DNA of 64,000 nt. Source: Verrucomicrobiales bacterium (GTDB taxonomy: Bacteria; Verrucomicrobiota; Verrucomicrobiia; Verrucomicrobiales; DEV007). Below the pieces are notes generated by a model. It was given only the letters and a program-made list of their open reading frames with translations, had not been told where the DNA came from and did no database searches. Position numbers and translations under genes: made by a program. Shown here in pieces: positions 1 through 8,621 of this stretch. The stretch spans positions 1 through 64,000 of the forward strand of contig JARGPI010000012.1 of the NCBI GenBank assembly GCA_029213005.1. Reading direction: 5' to 3'. Within the stretch, counting starts at the first letter, position 1. Each line of letters opens with the position of its first letter.

Positions 1-294
1 ACTCTTCTTAAATCGCCTCTTTGATTGACCGGTCCATCGCACTTTTCGTTTGATGTCCGGGGTAAGGCACACCCGGGGTTTCGGGATATAGATCCGCTTA
101 ACCGGAGAGGGACGGTAGCTACCGTCTCTCAATTTGGTCTGGATCGTTTCCCAGTGCTTGCGGATGAATTGAGAGAATTCCTCAATCGTCATCCCATCAA
201 TGTCTGGCGCGCCTTTGTTTGCTTTGACCTGTTTCCAGGCTCTCTGCAAATTCTCGCGTTCCAGGACTTGCTCGAACAGTGAATGTTCTTTCAC
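1..294 (-). pseudogene. Group II intron reverse transcriptase/maturase, N-terminal remnant with frameshift
   Basis: The minus strand starting at a GTG (292-294) encodes a typical N-terminus of a group II intron-encoded protein: LFEQVLERENLQRAWKQVKA, then NKGAPDIDGMTIEEF and GSYRPSPVKRIYIPKP. Intact proteins continue with a GG.RPLGIP..DR.IQQA block. Here that block is only visible, in degenerate form (GVPYPGHQTKSAMDRSIKEA), in the neighbouring frame after a CCCCGGG run near position 75. That frame then reaches a TAA near position 8. The reading frame is therefore broken and the reverse transcriptase palm (YADD) region is not present in frame. The fragment continues past the left edge, so more debris may lie outside. 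The opposite-strand open frame here is a shadow. Confidence 0.85.
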
Positions 295-480
295 ACACGA
301 TCTCTCTTTCTCTGCCTGACTCCGATTGCCATCTAATTCCCCGTGCGGGTTCAGTCGAATAGCAGGGTGGTCAGGTCGGATCGTCTGGCAGACCGCGTCG
401 AATCAGTTTGGTCCTGCGGACGGCGACCTTTGTCGGATGGTTCCCCACTATCCTCACGGATGTCTTGAGTTCGTTGCCAT
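1..480 (-). mobile_element. Degraded, probably 5'-truncated group II intron
   Basis: Between the maturase start (294) and about 480, the minus strand has the look of group II intron RNA leading into domain IV: a GAACCCGCACGGGAATTA-like stretch, GATGGCAATCGGAGTCAGGCAG, and purine-rich AGAGAAAGAGAG just before the ORF. Only about 300 bases separate the maturase start from the end of the neighbouring pseudokinase gene at 592, while a full 5' ribozyme half is usually 500-600 nt. I infer that the 5' end is truncated or decayed. I cannot fix the exact 5' boundary or the GUGYG start. Recognition rests on the protein remnant plus RNA resemblance. Confidence 0.6.
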
Positions 481-591
481 CATTTGGTGAGTCCTCCGGT
501 TTCATAGTTTATACAGGCCAATGATGGCCTCCGGCTCATTTCCACGACTAATATGACCTCGGCTGACTTCCTCTTAAGGCCTCCCCGTTTC

Positions 592-1791
592 CTAGTTGGA
601 TACGGAGTAGGAGTTGATCGAATCCTCACCGGCAGTGATGGTGCTGTTAAGAATGCCTTCCGCATCAAACAAGTTTCCGTTGAGCGAAATCTGAGAGGTA
701 TCGTAGGGTTTGTTCTCAACTTCAGGCTTGGTTTCCAGCTTTTCAGGCACTTGCGGCTCCGGCTCCACCGGCATTACCAGAGTGGGCTCGTAAGTGAAAC
801 CGGCGATCCATCCGCCGATCTTTTCGAAAATGCGCTTTCCGGGATCGGTTTTTATCCCCAATCCAATCACGGTGCCCAAGACAATCAACAAGGTGCAAAC
901 AGGCAGCAAACCCCGCGGGATTTTAAAAGAAGGTTCGGTCTGGTCCAACTCGATCGCCGACCGGTAATGGGTCTGATTGACGAGGAAACGACTCAAACCT
1001 CCAAAGCCGGTTTTCCCGGATTTGGAACGGTCTTTTGCCTCAATCAGTTGATCCTCCGACACCATATCAATCCGGGCGAGACATCGCTCCAGCATCGGAT
1101 CGGGGTCACAGGCTTCGGTCCATTCGAGATCCCTCGAATCGCCCGTGATCGAGAAGGAACGGAGCGCTTTTTCCACGACACCAAGCGACATCGGTCCTTG
1201 GCTCAATTTGTGGAACAAGCCCGTGATCGCCGGGTCATTCACGTCCTCTTTGGTGAGGTCTTTAAACACCGACAGGATCAGAGCCGCATTGTCCGTCGAA
1301 GCGGTGGGAGATGGAACCAGCGTGATATCCCCGATCAGAATCCGGGGGCCGTAAATCGTCTTTTCGACCCATAGCGAATCGTATGAAATCAGATACTGAT
1401 TGATCGGAATCTCCGCCTGATTTCGAAGCGAACCGATAAACCGGCACAGCACCCGCGCTGCCATCTGCCCCGGCCAGGGCGGCGAATCGTCCAGATAAAT
1501 CGAAAGGGGCTCTCCGTGCGGAAATTTGCTGACGTAGTAGGGAATCCCATCGTCTTCTCCGCAGGCAATAATTTCCGGAAAAATCGTGGTGGCCCGGGCT
1601 TCGTAGGATTCTTTCCAAACCGCGCTGAGTTGCTCGCGCTCCCGGGCATCGTTCCCTGCGAAAATCTGGAGACGGGCGAATTCAAGCAACTCCTCCCCGC
1701 GAACGACAAATCCCTGCAGACGAGGATCGGAGGGAACTGGTACCAACTTCCCTTTTACATCACAGGCGAAGGAAAACTTCCCTATGGTCAT
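592..1791 (-). CDS. Protein-kinase-like (probable pseudokinase) membrane protein
   Basis: This 399-residue protein starts at ATG 1791; an upstream in-frame TTG at 1815 is an alternative. The first ~250 residues resemble the fold of bacterial Ser/Thr kinases: a YYVSKFPHGEPLSIYL hinge-like segment, then helices, then ILIGDITLV where active kinases carry DFG. No VAIK lysine, HRD or DFG motif is visible, so catalysis is unlikely. One membrane helix lies near residues 294-313 (LLPVCTLLIVLGTVIGLGI), followed by a proline/glutamate-rich ~85-residue tail. The layout (cytoplasmic kinase-like domain, single helix, outer tail) suggests a receptor-like or scaffolding role, which is an inference. The intron remnant lies just downstream. 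Confidence 0.6.
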   Translation of the reverse strand: MTIGKFSFACDVKGKLVPVPSDPRLQGFVVRGEELLEFARLQIFAGNDAREREQLSAVWKESYEARATTIFPEIIACGEDDGIPYYVSKFPHGEPLSIYLDDSPPWPGQMAARVLCRFIGSLRNQAEIPINQYLISYDSLWVEKTIYGPRILIGDITLVPSPTASTDNAALILSVFKDLTKEDVNDPAITGLFHKLSQGPMSLGVVEKALRSFSITGDSRDLEWTEACDPDPMLERCLARIDMVSEDQLIEAKDRSKSGKTGFGGLSRFLVNQTHYRSAIELDQTEPSFKIPRGLLPVCTLLIVLGTVIGLGIKTDPGKRIFEKIGGWIAGFTYEPTLVMPVEPEPQVPEKLETKPEVENKPYDTSQISLNGNLFDAEGILNSTITAGEDSINSYSVSN

Positions 1792-1913
1792 CGTTTCATT
1801 TGATCCTGAACTCAAGACTGCAATCCCCTCAATTCGAGGTTATGAAAAATACATTGAAAGTCAAGATCTATTAACAAAATCGGAGATGTCCCGACCTTGA
1901 TAAACAGAGCGTT

Positions 1914-2675
1914 TTAACGCCCCCGCCGTCCGTATTGCTGACGATATTTCCGGGGAGTGAGACCCATCCGTTTTCGAAATTGGGCAGTGAACGCGCTCTG
2001 ATCACAAAAGCCCAGATCGTAAGCGATTTCGGAGAGATCATCCTCAGTCTCTCTCAACTTCTGGCACGCCTGCTCAATCCGGACCCGGATCAGGTATTGT
2101 TGTGGAGTCAGACCGGTCGCGGACTTGAATCTCCGGTCCAGTTGCCGATGGGACATGCCCATCCGGGTGGCGATCTTTGCCATCGAACCGCAGTCCGCCG
2201 CAGACTGATGCATCAGCTCGATTACCTTCTCCACCTTTTGATCCCCCACCCGCGCTCCGCCCGTTTTTTTGTAACGCTGAACCGATCCCATCACCCCGAT
2301 CACCGCCCCGGACAGGCCCCGGACCGGGAGTTTGTTGGTCACATACCAATCGGGAAGTCCCTGGCGATTCAGAAATAGCTCGACCAGTTGATCCATCGGG
2401 CGACCACTTTCAACCACGGTCAGATCGTCTTTCCGGAACTTGGCGGCGAGGGGCTCGGGAAAAAGCTGAAAGTCATCTTTACCGAGCCAGTCTCCGTCCG
2501 ATTCGAGGTCGAGTCTTTCGTAGAAAAACCGATTGGCATAAACCAGCTGGAAATCGCGGTTTTTCACAAAAAAGGCGACGTCATTGAGCAAAGAAAAAAG
2601 AGTCAGGAAGCCGCAATCGCCCCCTAACTCTTCTAAAAACCGGTTTTGGATCTGCTCCGCGCTTTCGGAAGACAT
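1914..2675 (-). CDS. PAS-domain AraC-family transcriptional regulator
   Basis: The protein has 253 residues. The N-terminal half (about 20-135) is a PAS sensor (NRDFQLVYANRFFYERL, then a DDLTVVESGRPMDQLVE stretch and GLSGAVIGVMGSVQRY). The C-terminal ~100 residues are an AraC-type double helix-turn-helix with the usual LSEIAYDLGFCDQSAFTAQF and MGLTPRKYRQQY signature. Such PAS-AraC proteins are common in Verrucomicrobia and act as cytoplasmic activators responding to an unknown small ligand. The ATG at 2675 is clear. The gene lies 66 bases downstream of the DUF3500 gene on the same strand, but its target is not shown by the sequence. Confidence 0.9.
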   Translation of the reverse strand: MSSESAEQIQNRFLEELGGDCGFLTLFSLLNDVAFFVKNRDFQLVYANRFFYERLDLESDGDWLGKDDFQLFPEPLAAKFRKDDLTVVESGRPMDQLVELFLNRQGLPDWYVTNKLPVRGLSGAVIGVMGSVQRYKKTGGARVGDQKVEKVIELMHQSAADCGSMAKIATRMGMSHRQLDRRFKSATGLTPQQYLIRVRIEQACQKLRETEDDLSEIAYDLGFCDQSAFTAQFRKRMGLTPRKYRQQYGRRGR

Positions 2676-2740
2676 ACGACTAGATTTTAATAAAATCGTC
2701 GTAAGTCAACACCGGCATCCAGTCGGGAGCGGTGCAAAGA

Positions 2741-3781
2741 TTAACGCTCTTCGCGATGAAACTCAGCGTAGTGCTTGCGCAGCAGGTCTTCGCCGAAATC
2801 ACCGTCAAAATCGCGCCAAACCGCGTGCACGTGGTTTGCTCCGTTCTGAGTATTGGCATATTCGAGAAGAAAAGTCGGTCCCTGAACGCGATAGTAATGC
2901 GGCTCATTCTTCTCGTATCCTCCCGCCCAGGCAAATACGATGTTTTCGAGACCGGCTTTTTTGATATCCGCCCACTCATCGTTAGCCACCGCTTCACGAA
3001 GGCGACGCACGTAAACGTCGATCAATTTGTGCAATTTGGTCTTCTGCTCTTCATCCAGCTTGTCATAGGGAAGCCCTCCTCCTTCAAGAGGCGCGACTTT
3101 TTGCTCCGCCGCAGTGAGAATATCCCTCGGCGCTTTGTCCATGATCACCGCTTCTTTTTTCTGCGCATCGCTCAAACTTTTCGCCAGCGAACGGGCCACA
3201 TCCTCCTCAGCCGCGAGGACCCGGAGTCCTTTCCGGGGACCTTCCAACACCTCTCCGGGATTCGATGCAAAAAAGACCGGCGTCCCGACGACAACATCGC
3301 CGTCAGCGATCGTGAAATTCATTGAAATGTGATGACCTTCCACTTTCCAGCCCCAGTTTTTCTCACCCGGGGTGCCGAATACGGTTACGTAATACATGCT
3401 CGTATCGCGATGGTCCGCCTGTTCCAGCTCCCAGAGAACCTGCTCCAGGCTCATAATCTGCAGCGCTGTGGTGAAGCCTTCGTGGCTGAGCCCCGTGCTC
3501 AGCAAGGCATAGGCGAGGTGCCGCTGATCCGGCCTCATTTCCTTCAAAGTCAGACCGATCCGCTTTTTCTCACCCTCGAATGGTTTCGGGATAAAGTGCC
3601 AGTCTTTCCGTTTGGGATCTTCAAGTTCGAGGTTCGCTTTGGCGCGTTGCTCTTCCGTCAGGTTGCTGAGAAAATCAGTGGCTGCAGCAGCCATTGAAGC
3701 GGCAACATCGTGCCCCTTAGCGGATTGGTAACCAGGCACAAGCAAGGTTGCGACTGCCAGAATTGTCAGTGAAAGTTTCAT
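2741..3781 (-). CDS. DUF3500 secreted protein
   Basis: A 346-residue protein of the DUF3500 family, recognised by ATDFLSNLTEEQRAKANLEL near the N-terminus, WHFIPKPF, GW.VEGHHISMNFTI, TPVFFASNPGEV and the C-terminal PHYYRVQGPTFLLEYANTQ and ANHVHAVWRDF motifs. The enzymatic role of the family is not established. I chose ATG 3781 because it gives a clean signal peptide (MKLSLTILAVATLLVPGYQS, ending near AKG). A second ATG at 3802 and a TTG at 3817 would add non-signal residues. Export to periplasm or outside is therefore likely. It lies just upstream, in transcription order, of the PAS-AraC gene. Confidence 0.88.
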   Translation of the reverse strand: MKLSLTILAVATLLVPGYQSAKGHDVAASMAAAATDFLSNLTEEQRAKANLELEDPKRKDWHFIPKPFEGEKKRIGLTLKEMRPDQRHLAYALLSTGLSHEGFTTALQIMSLEQVLWELEQADHRDTSMYYVTVFGTPGEKNWGWKVEGHHISMNFTIADGDVVVGTPVFFASNPGEVLEGPRKGLRVLAAEEDVARSLAKSLSDAQKKEAVIMDKAPRDILTAAEQKVAPLEGGGLPYDKLDEEQKTKLHKLIDVYVRRLREAVANDEWADIKKAGLENIVFAWAGGYEKNEPHYYRVQGPTFLLEYANTQNGANHVHAVWRDFDGDFGEDLLRKHYAEFHREER

Positions 3782-3841
3782 CGCGCCAACTGGACACCCC
3801 ATCGTCAAATCCAGCAAGGGCGCAAAACGGGCTTTTCTGCG

Positions 3842-4495
3842 TCACCGTCTCGCGAAGGCCCGGGCGCATTCGATGAGCTGACCGGGATCTTCGATGCAAT
3901 ACTCGGGCCCCTCTGTGACCATCGCCTCTTTCTCATTGGCCCCCCAGCATACCGCCACCGCACAAACCTCCGATTTCCGGGCCGCTTCCATATCGCGGGT
4001 TTCATCACCGATATAAAGGACATTACTCGCTGCGACTTTTTGCTTTTTCAGAACCTGATTGATCCGATTCGACTTCCCGAAAAGGCTGACACCGGCTTCG
4101 ATAAACTCAAAACAGTGCGAAAGATTGAAGCGTTTGATGAAATCCCGAATGTTATCCGTGCTGTTGGAGCTGAGAATGCCCATTCGAAAACCCGCCTCGT
4201 GCAAGGCTGAAACCGCCTCGGCAGCCCCCGGAAAAATCTCCACCTCGTCCATCCGGTCATGAATTTCCTTCCGGATCCGGGTTGCAATTTTGATTGCTGT
4301 GATTTTACTGATACCAATCCGGCTCAACACCGCTCTGATATTCAATTTCCGCAGTTCTACGATATCCTCGGAGGTAAATGGCTCTAATCCGTAATCAGAA
4401 GAGATTTCGTTATAGATACCAATGCCCGTATCGATAGTATTTGCTAAAGTACCATCGAAATCAAAGATCAACAGGGGTTTTACCGCCTCAGACAT
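3842..4495 (-). CDS. HAD-family phosphatase (phosphoglycolate phosphatase-like)
   Basis: The 217-residue cytoplasmic HAD hydrolase has all four motifs: DFDGTLANT (nucleophile Asp, near residue 11), SSNST, the lysine in SLFGKSNRI, and GDETRDMEAA. The helical cap between motifs I and II (about residues 20-85) is the small alpha type seen in phosphoglycolate phosphatase and related Gph/PpaX enzymes. The substrate cannot be read from sequence. The start is set at ATG 4495 (MSEAVKPLLIFDF); the longer frame to 4531 would place 12 non-conserved residues before the core. It is divergent from the dehydrogenase gene at 4599, so the ~100 bases between them carry both promoters. Confidence 0.85.
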   Translation of the reverse strand: MSEAVKPLLIFDFDGTLANTIDTGIGIYNEISSDYGLEPFTSEDIVELRKLNIRAVLSRIGISKITAIKIATRIRKEIHDRMDEVEIFPGAAEAVSALHEAGFRMGILSSNSTDNIRDFIKRFNLSHCFEFIEAGVSLFGKSNRINQVLKKQKVAASNVLYIGDETRDMEAARKSEVCAVAVCWGANEKEAMVTEGPEYCIEDPGQLIECARAFARR

Positions 4496-4598
4496 TGTAG
4501 TGAATGGAGGATCTTTGCCGGTAAATAGCAAGTGTAATTCTAAGTTTATGAAAAATGTTCACTGGTCGATTGACGGAAAAATGCGAGGATGCGTCGCT

Positions 4599-7418
4599 AT
4601 GAATAAAATTGTTGCCCGTTTCGGCATGTCACTAGGCCTGCTATTCCTCGTTTCATGCGGTGGAGACGTTAAAACTGAACTCCTCTCGACAGAAAAGGAA
4701 GCTAAACCCGAGCCAATCCTAAAACTGGCTGCGGTCCCCCCATCTCCTGCGAAGGAGGCCGCTGCTGACGTGCCGAAAGCCGAACCTGAAGTCAAAAAGG
4801 AAGAATTTGAGTCCGTCGACACCGACCTCTTTGTCGTTCCCGAAGGATTGGAAGTGACCGTCTGGGCCACCTCCCCTCTCTTTTTCAATCCCACCAACAT
4901 GGACATCGACAAAGATGGCCGGATCTGGGTGGCGGAAGGAGTTCGCTACCGGAGGGAGTTCGACCGCCAACCCGAAGGCGACCGGATTGTCGTTGTCGAG
5001 GATACCGATGGGGACGGCAAGGCAGACTCTTCACACACCTTTGTTCAGGAACCACTTCTCATCGCTCCTCTCGGGGTTGCTGTGATGGATAACAAGATTG
5101 TGGTATCCCAGCCCCCTCACTTGCTCGTTTATACCGACGAAAACCGTGATCTCAAATTTGATCCCTCGGTCGACAAGCGGGAAATTCTCTTAACCGGCTT
5201 TCAGGGACAGAATCACGATCACTCCCTGCACTCCGTGACCGCCGGCCCCGATGGAAAGTGGTATTTCAACTCCGGAAACTGTGGTGCCATGTTCACCGAC
5301 AAGAGCGGGAAAACCTTTCGCATCTTCAGCGATTACCGGCCCAAACCGATTGGCGCCTTCAAATACCCTCACGATTCCTCGCAGTTCGCCGGAAAACCGA
5401 GCGACGACGGCCATGTCTATGTGGGAGGGTTCACCGCCCGAATGAATCCCGATGGAACCGACGTCGAAATCATCGGCCACAATTACCGTAACTCCTATGA
5501 GCAATCCGTGACTTCACTGGGCGACGTCTTCCAAAATGACAACGACGATCCCCCGGCCTGCCGCGTCAGTTGGGTAATGGAATACGCCAATTTCGGTTTC
5601 AGCTCGAACGATGGAAGCCGCTCGTGGCGGGCGGACGTCCGGCCCGGACAGACCACGGCTATCGCCGAATGGCGTCAGGAAGATCCCGGAATCACCCCGG
5701 CCGGTGACGTCTATGGCGGAGGCTCCCCGACCGGAAATGTGTTCTACGAAAATGGCGCTCTCGGTGAAGCATGGGAAGGCACGTTCTTCGCCTGCGAACC
5801 CGGTCAGAACGTGATTTTCGCCTACCAGCCACGGCTGAAGGATGATGCAGGCTTCGAATTGGAGCGAACCGATTTCATGACCAGTAACCCTGACAAGGCC
5901 TTTGCCGGTTCTGACTTTCTCGGGGGTTCTGAGAGCGTTAAGGACGAAGAAAGAACACTTTTCCGCCCCAGCGATATTGCAGTGGGTCCGGACGGGGCAC
6001 TCTACGTCTGCGATTGGTATGATGGCCGGGTTGGTGGCCACCAGACCTTGGATAAAACCCGTTCCGGGACGATTTATCGCATCGCTCCCAAAGGCTTCAT
6101 TTCAAAGGTCCCTGAATTTGACCTCACCACAACCGAGGGACAAATCGAAGCGCTCAAATCTCCCGCCGTCAATGTTCGGCACATCGGATTCAATGCTTTG
6201 AAATCCAAAGGACGCGCCTCGCTCGACGCTGTGGCAGCGATGCTGGACGAAAAAAACCAGTATCTGAAAGGCCGCGCAATCCATCTGCTTTATCAGCTGG
6301 GAATCAGTGGTCCGCGTAAGGCCGGTTACCCGGAATCCAACAACGATCCCGAACAGCGGATCGCGGCTTTCCGGGCAATGAGACGCGCCGGACTCGATTG
6401 GACCGGCAGCGCCATTCAGCTGTCTAAAGATGAGCATCCCGCCGTGCGCCGTGAAGTGGCCCTCGCGATGCGCGATCAATCGTTCGATGTCGCTCGCGAA
6501 ATCCTCATCGACATCGCGAAGACCTACGACGGCAAAGACCGCTCCTACCTGGAAGCTTTCGGAACCGGCGCGACCGGGAAAGAGGCGGAAATTTACAAAG
6601 CGGTAAAAGAGGAGATCGGCAATGACGACCCGCGCTTCTGGTCCGAGGCTTTTGCCAACATCGCGTGGCGTTTGCACCCTTCAAGCACCGTCGAAGACTT
6701 CGGCGTTCGGGCCCGCTCGGTGATGGTTCCGGATGAACAGCGTAAGAAAGCAATGGATGCGATCGCTTTCATCAAAACCCAGGCGGCAGCGAAGAAAATG
6801 CTCGAAATTGCTCAGTTTGACGGTCCCCTGAAGGGCGATGCGATTTGGTGGCTGATCAACCGCTCGACCAACGATTGGAAAAAATTCAATCTTCTTCCGA
6901 AGATGAAACAAACCGGCATTTACGACCCGGATAAAATCGAAGTTCAGGCAATCACCACACCGGATCCGTCGGTGACCATCACAACGCTTCCACCTGTTGA
7001 AGAAATCGTGAAACTGACCGGGGATCCCGTGAAAGGGAAGACGACCATTCAGCGATGCTTGATGTGTCATCAGGTCGGTGACGCCGGGGCTAATTTCGGA
7101 CCGACCTTAAACGGCTGGGGCCGAACCCAGCCAATAGAAGTGATTATCCGCTCAATCGTCGAACCGAGCGCCGATATTTCGCACGGCTTCAAAGGAACCG
7201 AACTCGTCATGAAAGACGGAAAAGTCGTCAATGGTCTGATTCTCAATCGAGGAAATCCAACTTTGATCACCAGTATGGGAGGCATCACCCAGACGATTCC
7301 CAATCAGAAGATCGCGAAGAAGAAAAATATGAATCGCTCCTTGATGATGAGTGCCGGACAAATGGGGCTTTCCGCTCAGGACGTTGCCGATATCGCCGCC
7401 TACATGAAATCGATGTAG
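4599..7418 (+). CDS. PVC-type membrane-bound dehydrogenase with C-terminal haem domain (lipoprotein)
   Basis: A 939-residue exported lipoprotein. ATG 4599 opens a lipoprotein signal with lipobox LVSC (Cys20); GAGG about ten bases upstream supports it. The frame remains open further 5', but that part overlaps the divergent HAD gene. After an Ala/Pro/Lys linker comes a beta-propeller of the PVC membrane-bound dehydrogenase type (FVVPEGLEVTVWA, NMDIDKDGRIWVAE, PSDIAVGPDGALYVCDW). A HEAT-like helical region follows (about 530-760), and then a c-type haem domain with CLMCH near residue 819 and GPTLNGWG. These proteins are abundant in Planctomycetes and Verrucomicrobia and are thought to oxidise sugars or alcohols outside the cytoplasm; the substrate here is unknown. 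It is a single-gene transcript ending at a strong terminator. Confidence 0.92.
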   Translation: MNKIVARFGMSLGLLFLVSCGGDVKTELLSTEKEAKPEPILKLAAVPPSPAKEAAADVPKAEPEVKKEEFESVDTDLFVVPEGLEVTVWATSPLFFNPTNMDIDKDGRIWVAEGVRYRREFDRQPEGDRIVVVEDTDGDGKADSSHTFVQEPLLIAPLGVAVMDNKIVVSQPPHLLVYTDENRDLKFDPSVDKREILLTGFQGQNHDHSLHSVTAGPDGKWYFNSGNCGAMFTDKSGKTFRIFSDYRPKPIGAFKYPHDSSQFAGKPSDDGHVYVGGFTARMNPDGTDVEIIGHNYRNSYEQSVTSLGDVFQNDNDDPPACRVSWVMEYANFGFSSNDGSRSWRADVRPGQTTAIAEWRQEDPGITPAGDVYGGGSPTGNVFYENGALGEAWEGTFFACEPGQNVIFAYQPRLKDDAGFELERTDFMTSNPDKAFAGSDFLGGSESVKDEERTLFRPSDIAVGPDGALYVCDWYDGRVGGHQTLDKTRSGTIYRIAPKGFISKVPEFDLTTTEGQIEALKSPAVNVRHIGFNALKSKGRASLDAVAAMLDEKNQYLKGRAIHLLYQLGISGPRKAGYPESNNDPEQRIAAFRAMRRAGLDWTGSAIQLSKDEHPAVRREVALAMRDQSFDVAREILIDIAKTYDGKDRSYLEAFGTGATGKEAEIYKAVKEEIGNDDPRFWSEAFANIAWRLHPSSTVEDFGVRARSVMVPDEQRKKAMDAIAFIKTQAAAKKMLEIAQFDGPLKGDAIWWLINRSTNDWKKFNLLPKMKQTGIYDPDKIEVQAITTPDPSVTITTLPPVEEIVKLTGDPVKGKTTIQRCLMCHQVGDAGANFGPTLNGWGRTQPIEVIIRSIVEPSADISHGFKGTELVMKDGKVVNGLILNRGNPTLITSMGGITQTIPNQKIAKKKNMNRSLMMSAGQMGLSAQDVADIAAYMKSM

Positions 7419-7503
7419 ACTTGTATTTCTTCATTTCAGACGTATAGGGGCTACGCCAAACCGCAGTGCGGCGGCCCTGTGGGTCGCCAATTTGTATCCG
7501 AAG

Positions 7504-7536
7504 CCCCGGTGTTCTCCCACCGGGGTTTCTTTTTTT
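7504..7536 (+). terminator. Rho-independent terminator of the dehydrogenase gene
   Basis: A perfect 8-bp stem CCCCGGTG / CACCGGGG (7504-7511 and 7518-7525) with a six-base loop is followed by TTTCTTTTTTT. It lies about 85 bases after the dehydrogenase stop, and its T-run overlaps the stop end of the convergent lacI-type gene. Confidence 0.9.
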
Positions 7537-8542
7537 ATCGATGGGCGACCGATTCCCGAATCCGGATCCGAGCCTCGACCACGGTGTGCCCGCTTTTTCC
7601 GGGGCCCCGGCCCTGCTGATCTTTCATCAACTCAACCGCCCGGGTCGCAATTTCCTGAACCGGTTGCTCAATCGTCGTCAGCGGAGGACTCACCAGTGCC
7701 GACCAGGGCTGTTCATCAAAAGCCACCACGGAAATATCGCCCGGGATATCCAGATTCAATTCGGAAGCCACCTCCAGAATGCCCAGAATCCCCTGCCCGT
7801 TCAAACAAATCACTGCTTCGGGAAGATCGACGGTGCCGAGAATTTTCCGTGCTCCTTCGATGCCCGACTGCCGGGTGTAGCCATCGCCGCAAACCAGAGG
7901 GCCTCCCGTCGGTAGCCCCTCTCTCAGCAATACCTCCTCCACACCCCGGTATCGCTCCCGGTCGGTGTAGGACGCCCGGTTTCCCCGGAGACAGGCAATT
8001 TTCCGGTGACCACAATCCAGCAAATGTTTCACCGCGAGTCGACCGGCGGCAGCGTTATCCAGCGACACCAGCGGGAGGTCCAACTCCGGAAGAATCCGAT
8101 CAACCATCACCACCGGAAAAGGGGCTGCGGTCATCGCCTCGACAAAGCGATCCGATAATCTGCCGACCGGAGCGAGAATCAATCCATCCAGCCTTCGTTT
8201 CACAATTTGCTCGATCAACTCGACCTCCACCTCGGGATCCTCCGCCGAATCACAAAGCTGAACGGAAAATCCGTCACTCCGCAATTCCAGCTCAATAGAG
8301 CGGGCTAAACTGGAGAAAAATGAATTCGTAATGTCCGGCACTAACAAGCCCACCATTCCCATTCGTCCCCGCTGAAGCCCTGCCCCAAGCGCATCCGGAA
8401 CCACCCGGTGCTTCTCCGCAGCAGCGAGAACCCGTTGCACCGTCGCCCGGCTGACGCGATACTTCTCGCCCTGACCGCTCAACGCCCGCGATACCGTGGT
8501 CGGAGAAAGATTCAATTCTTCCGCCAACTCACTGATATTCAT
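7535..8542 (-). CDS. LacI-family transcriptional repressor
   Basis: A 335-residue LacI/GalR regulator. The N-terminal helix-turn-helix is canonical (MNISELAEELNLSPTTVSRALSG), with the hinge near residues 45-60. A periplasmic-binding-protein-like sensor follows (GLLVPDITNSFFSSLARSIE, SLDNAAAGRLAVKHLLDCGH, ISVVAFDEQPWSALVSPPLT). It is divergent from the ABC importer operon with 67-79 bases between starts, and a perfect palindrome lies in that gap. By family logic it represses the importer, nucleoside hydrolase and sulfatase genes until a sugar ligand (ribose or a related pentose would fit the importer type) binds. The ligand is an inference. Confidence 0.93.
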   Translation of the reverse strand: MNISELAEELNLSPTTVSRALSGQGEKYRVSRATVQRVLAAAEKHRVVPDALGAGLQRGRMGMVGLLVPDITNSFFSSLARSIELELRSDGFSVQLCDSAEDPEVEVELIEQIVKRRLDGLILAPVGRLSDRFVEAMTAAPFPVVMVDRILPELDLPLVSLDNAAAGRLAVKHLLDCGHRKIACLRGNRASYTDRERYRGVEEVLLREGLPTGGPLVCGDGYTRQSGIEGARKILGTVDLPEAVICLNGQGILGILEVASELNLDIPGDISVVAFDEQPWSALVSPPLTTIEQPVQEIATRAVELMKDQQGRGPGKSGHTVVEARIRIRESVAHR

Positions 8543-8584
8543 TAACGCCCCCTCTTTTTATCGTAATGATGCCACAGAATAGTC

Positions 8585-8604
8585 TTGCACAAACGATTGT
8601 GCAA
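8585..8604. promoter_or_regulatory. Probable LacI-family operator
   Basis: TTGCACAAACGATTGTGCAA is a perfect inverted repeat with 8-base arms and a 4-base centre. It sits between the divergent lacI-type gene (start 8542) and the importer operon, ending 6-18 bases before the possible starts of the binding-protein gene. Both the size and the central CG fit LacI/GalR operators. Binding here would block transcription or ribosome access for the operon. Confidence 0.8.
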
Positions 8605-8621
8605 AGGTAATGAACGGAATA

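Noticed and set aside
25..282. An 85-residue open frame on the plus strand
   Set aside because: The opposite strand carries an obvious group II maturase N-terminus, so the plus frame is a shadow.
553..1374. A 273-residue plus-strand frame
   Set aside because: It is antisense to the kinase-like gene and shows only shadow-type Arg/His-rich composition without a domain.
7492..8298. A 268-residue plus-strand frame rich in Pro, Arg and Ser
   Set aside because: It runs antisense through the LacI gene and begins inside the dehydrogenase terminator region. The LacI frame has all family motifs.
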